A DNA stretch of 64,000 bases from CAJFUR01 sp904420575 (GTDB lineage Bacteria > Actinomycetota > Coriobacteriia > Coriobacteriales > Eggerthellaceae): NCBI GenBank assembly GCA_965119745.1, contig OZ221973.1, forward strand, positions 2,542,001-2,606,000, read 5' to 3'. The notes under the pieces were generated by a model, which ran no database searches, had not been told where the DNA came from, and saw only the letters and a list, made by a program, of their open reading frames with translations. A program made the position numbers and the translations under genes. Shown piece by piece: positions 61,948 through 64,000 of the stretch (positions within the stretch are counted from its first letter, which is position 1; each line of letters opens with the position of its first letter).

Positions 61948-62366
61948 GGCCGTCCTCCTGTTCCGTCGTCGTGGCTGCCGTCCTCACGGGGCGGACGGGC
62001 CCTTACAAACAAAGAAAGCGGGAACAAGCCCACTTTCTCGTGTGTCGAAAGTATGGTGCGCGCATGCGCGCTTGCTGCATCATTGCCTTGCCTTTATACC
62101 ATATCGGCAACGGTTTGCCTAGTTCGTCCGCGCCCCAGCGCGCAACTTCCCCACATTTGGGACGCGAACAGGCAGCGGGCAGCCGGAGAACGCCGGGGCC
62201 GAAAGGGCCCGGACGAAGACCTTGGACGGAGGGGTGGACGGGCGCGGGAGGCCTTGGACGGCGAGAGGGTCGCGCGAGGCAGGCGCCTCCGCCCCGTGCG
62301 ACGAAGGCGCTCCGCGCGGGAGCAGGGAAGCGCCGGCGGCCCCGGGGCCGCCGGCCCGGCGGACGG
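61948..62366. other. Leader/promoter region of the rimP-nusA operon
   Basis: 419 bases with no gene. On the minus strand it contains a TGGTATAAA extended -10-like element (62093-62098 for TATAAA), then a terminator-like hairpin at 62015-62036, then a CCGTCC/GGACGG stem at 61978-61998 just before the rimP ribosome site. The right half is GC-rich with nothing recognisable. Confidence 0.5.
62015..62036 (-). terminator. Terminator-like hairpin in the nusA-operon leader (possible attenuator)
   Basis: Minus strand AAAGTGGG-CTTGTT-CCCGCTTT, an 8-bp stem with one G-T pair, followed by CTTTGTTTG. It lies between a likely promoter at about 62095 and rimP at 61947. It could end upstream transcripts from the torD gene or attenuate the nusA operon. 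Confidence 0.55.
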
Positions 62367-63113
62367 TCAGGCAGCGGATGCGAGGCGCGCGGACAGGGCG
62401 CAGACAAGTTCGGCCACGCCGCGGTAGTAGCCGTCCGGGGCGGCTTCGGAGACGGCGGAAGCGAAGGCGGGCGTCCAGGCAAGGCGCTCGGACGCGAAGC
62501 GTGCGGCGTCGGTCGACGCGGCCGGGCCACGGCCCAGAAGCGTGGCGGCGAAGAGCAGCTCGATGCCCAAATGGTCGGCATACTGGTTGCTCTCCCCCGC
62601 CATCCGCAGGCCTGCCGCACGCAGAAGGTCCTGCATGGCGAACGTCGCACGGCCGAAACCGACCGCGCCGATGCGGCCCGGCTGGGCGTACATTGTCTCC
62701 CAGGGCGGCGCGGCCGGCTTCGGCGGCCCCACGAACAGGCGCGCATGCTCCTGCGCGATGCGCAGGACGGCCTCGTCGGCCGTCGCCGCGTCCGCCTCCC
62801 TGCGGGCATGCGCGGCAAGGCGGCCCAGGGCAGAGCGCGCCGCGCCGAGGAAGCCTGCACGCCCGAGGCCGGCCGCGAAGGCCTCCCAGAACCCCTCGTT
62901 CAGCCCGCAGGCCGTCCCGGACCCCATCGGGCGCAGCAGGCTGTTGCCCAAGAACGCGAAGCGCTCGGCGAGCAGGACGCATGCCGCTTCGGAAACAGCC
63001 GGCGCGGCGGCTCCGCGCGCCTGTGCCTCAGCGGCGCACGCTCCGCGCGTGCGGGCCGGCACCGCCTTGAAAACAGCATGCTCCGTGCCCGGCAGCGCGC
63101 ACTTGCCGCCCAT
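62367..63113 (-). CDS. TorD-family molybdoenzyme chaperone (second copy)
   Basis: 248 residues, mostly helical. SEAACVLLAERFAFLGNSLLRPM, YAQPGRIGAVGFGRATFAMQDLLRAAGLRMAGESNQYADHLGIELLFAATLLG resembles the TorD/DmsD core (E-x-x-x-x-D-H-L-G-x-E). It probably serves a molybdopterin enzyme encoded beyond the right edge. The ATG at 63113 follows the NrfD-like stop by two bases, with GAGGTAGCC upstream, so the two are co-translated. Only distantly similar to the TorD at 23776-24555. Confidence 0.78.
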   Translation of the reverse strand: MGGKCALPGTEHAVFKAVPARTRGACAAEAQARGAAAPAVSEAACVLLAERFAFLGNSLLRPMGSGTACGLNEGFWEAFAAGLGRAGFLGAARSALGRLAAHARREADAATADEAVLRIAQEHARLFVGPPKPAAPPWETMYAQPGRIGAVGFGRATFAMQDLLRAAGLRMAGESNQYADHLGIELLFAATLLGRGPAASTDAARFASERLAWTPAFASAVSEAAPDGYYRGVAELVCALSARLASAA

Positions 63114-63115
63114 GG

Positions 63116-64000
63116 CTACCTCGCCTCCGAGGCCGCGTCGCGCACAGGAGCGGCGGCCGGCGGCACGGCCCCGTAGACGCCGTCGCACGGGCTTGCGGGC
63201 TTGCCGGGCTTGGACGAGCGACAGGCCTCTTCGCAGGCGGCAGCCGCATCGTCCGCGGCAGCCTGCGCGGGGTCGTACTTCAACAGCACTTTGCCCAGCA
63301 CCAGGAACGCGAGGATGCCGAGCGCGATCATGCCCACGAGGATGAGGATCTCGGTGACGGCGGGCGCGTACGAGCTCGACACCGCCCAGCCATCCATGCC
63401 GTAGAGCCCGCGCGAGGAGCTCGACCCCGAGATGAGGCCGGGCGCGCCGGACACGTTCGGGTAGATGAAGCTCGTGAACAAAAGCCAGATGCGCTTGCAG
63501 AACACGCCGGCCACCACGCCGCAGCAGGCGAGCACGACGAGGCCCGTGCGGCGGCGGTTCTTCGCGAACACGAGGATGCAGAACGGCACGACGACGCCCG
63601 CGATGACCTCGATCCAGAAGAACGGGGCGGTGGCGCCGGTGGTCATCTGCGCGAGCACGGCTGCGCCCATGTCGGTGCCGGGGTACGCCATGGTCAGCAC
63701 CTCGCAGCCCACCATGTAGCCGTCCACGGCGATGCACACGGCCAAAAGGCCCGCGAGGTTCGCGACGAGCTTCTTGGAGGTGGCGAACACCTTCGCGCGG
63801 TTCATCCAGACGAGCGCGAGCAGCAGAAGCGCCAGGCCCGAGTCCATGGCCGACGCCACGAACAGCGGCGCCATGATGGTGGAGTACCAGCCTTCGCGGG
63901 CTATCTGCAGGCCGAAGATCCACGCGGTCACGGAATGCACGAGGATGGCGACGGGCAGGGCGAAGCGCGACACGATGGCCACCCTGTCCTGCGCGCCGGG
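63116..64000 (-). CDS. nrfD: NrfD/DmsC-type membrane anchor subunit, N-terminus outside window
   Basis: The visible 294 codons run unbroken from the window edge to the TAG at 63116. About seven hydrophobic helices are seen, with SRFALPVAILVHSVTAWIFGLQIAREGWYSTIMAPLFVASAMDSGLALLLL typical of the NrfD/PsrC family, and the C-terminal ~50 residues are a hydrophilic Ala/Pro-rich tail. It would exchange electrons with menaquinone for a periplasm-facing molybdenum or Fe-S enzyme. An internal GTG is not the true start because homologous helices should lie upstream. Followed by the torD gene. Confidence 0.85.
   Translation of the reverse strand, partial: PGAQDRVAIVSRFALPVAILVHSVTAWIFGLQIAREGWYSTIMAPLFVASAMDSGLALLLLALVWMNRAKVFATSKKLVANLAGLLAVCIAVDGYMVGCEVLTMAYPGTDMGAAVLAQMTTGATAPFFWIEVIAGVVVPFCILVFAKNRRRTGLVVLACCGVVAGVFCKRIWLLFTSFIYPNVSGAPGLISGSSSSRGLYGMDGWAVSSSYAPAVTEILILVGMIALGILAFLVLGKVLLKYDPAQAAADDAAAACEEACRSSKPGKPASPCDGVYGAVPPAAAPVRDAASEAR

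Overview
The window is high-GC, densely coded DNA with mostly bacterial housekeeping and anaerobic-respiration genes. The best taxonomic guess is a Coriobacteriia member, probably Eggerthellaceae (Gordonibacter/Eggerthella/Adlercreutzia type). This is inferred from the combination of multi-membrane-helix LuxR regulators, a Tat-exported flavoprotein reductase of the old-yellow-enzyme/Fe-S type, DMSO-reductase-family enzymes with TorD chaperones, 2-oxoacid:ferredoxin oxidoreductase, a K+-type membrane pyrophosphatase and a full selenocysteine system. No phage, plasmid, complete insertion sequence, CRISPR array or rRNA was found.

Layout. 1-6.7 kb (all minus): an XRE-cupin regulator, an AMP-forming acyl-CoA synthetase, a P-loop ATPase and the four-subunit 2-oxoacid:ferredoxin oxidoreductase korDABC, then the start of a second XRE-cupin regulator at the edge. 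7-11.2 kb: a Tat-exported FMN/FAD/Fe-S reductase divergent from a membrane LuxR regulator. 11.2-19.3 kb: glpX, rsmB-fmt-def, an SPFH/NfeD pair and dnaG. 19.3-23.8 kb: two small membrane proteins and a two-component system whose sensor carries a CxxCH haem motif. 23.8-28 kb: torD-dmsB-dmsA. 28-31.4 kb: dGTPase, a metallophosphatase and RNase HI. 31.7-34.4 kb: an unusual P1B-type ATPase with two small companion ORFs. 34.7-40.5 kb: a second LuxR membrane regulator, tatA, an FAD oxidoreductase, fdhD and a 20-bp VNTR. 40.5-48.3 kb: a complete selenium island. 48.7-53.4 kb: pyrophosphatase and an LtaS-like sulfatase. 53.5-62 kb: the translation/transcription operon rimP-nusA-ylxR-infB-rbfA-nrnA-truB-ribF. 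62.4-64 kb: torD plus an NrfD/DmsC-type membrane anchor, cut by the window edge.

The most rewarding region is the selenium island. On the minus strand it holds selA, selB, tRNA-Sec (UCA anticodon), a class-V aminotransferase (cysteine desulfurase/selenocysteine lyase type), yedF and a DUF3343 gene. Convergent with it is selD, which itself carries an in-frame UGA at codon 18, in the place of the catalytic Cys/Sec, with a bSECIS-like hairpin just after it. SelD is therefore predicted to be a selenoprotein that makes the selenophosphate needed for its own synthesis. An ORF caller would miss its first 18 codons and start it at a wrong internal codon. fdhD next door suggests that a (probably selenium-containing) formate dehydrogenase is the main client.

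Other structure not explained by genes: a pair of inverted sequences (28.3 kb) that both read MAETNDYG with only synonymous differences; a 126-bp element with 18-bp terminal inverted repeats (20.1 kb); a seven-unit 20-bp tandem repeat (40 kb); a terminator-like hairpin in the nusA-operon leader; and a recurrent TATAAT/GGTAYCAT-like -10 element in front of most transcription units. Protein family calls come from motifs read by eye; no database search was run.
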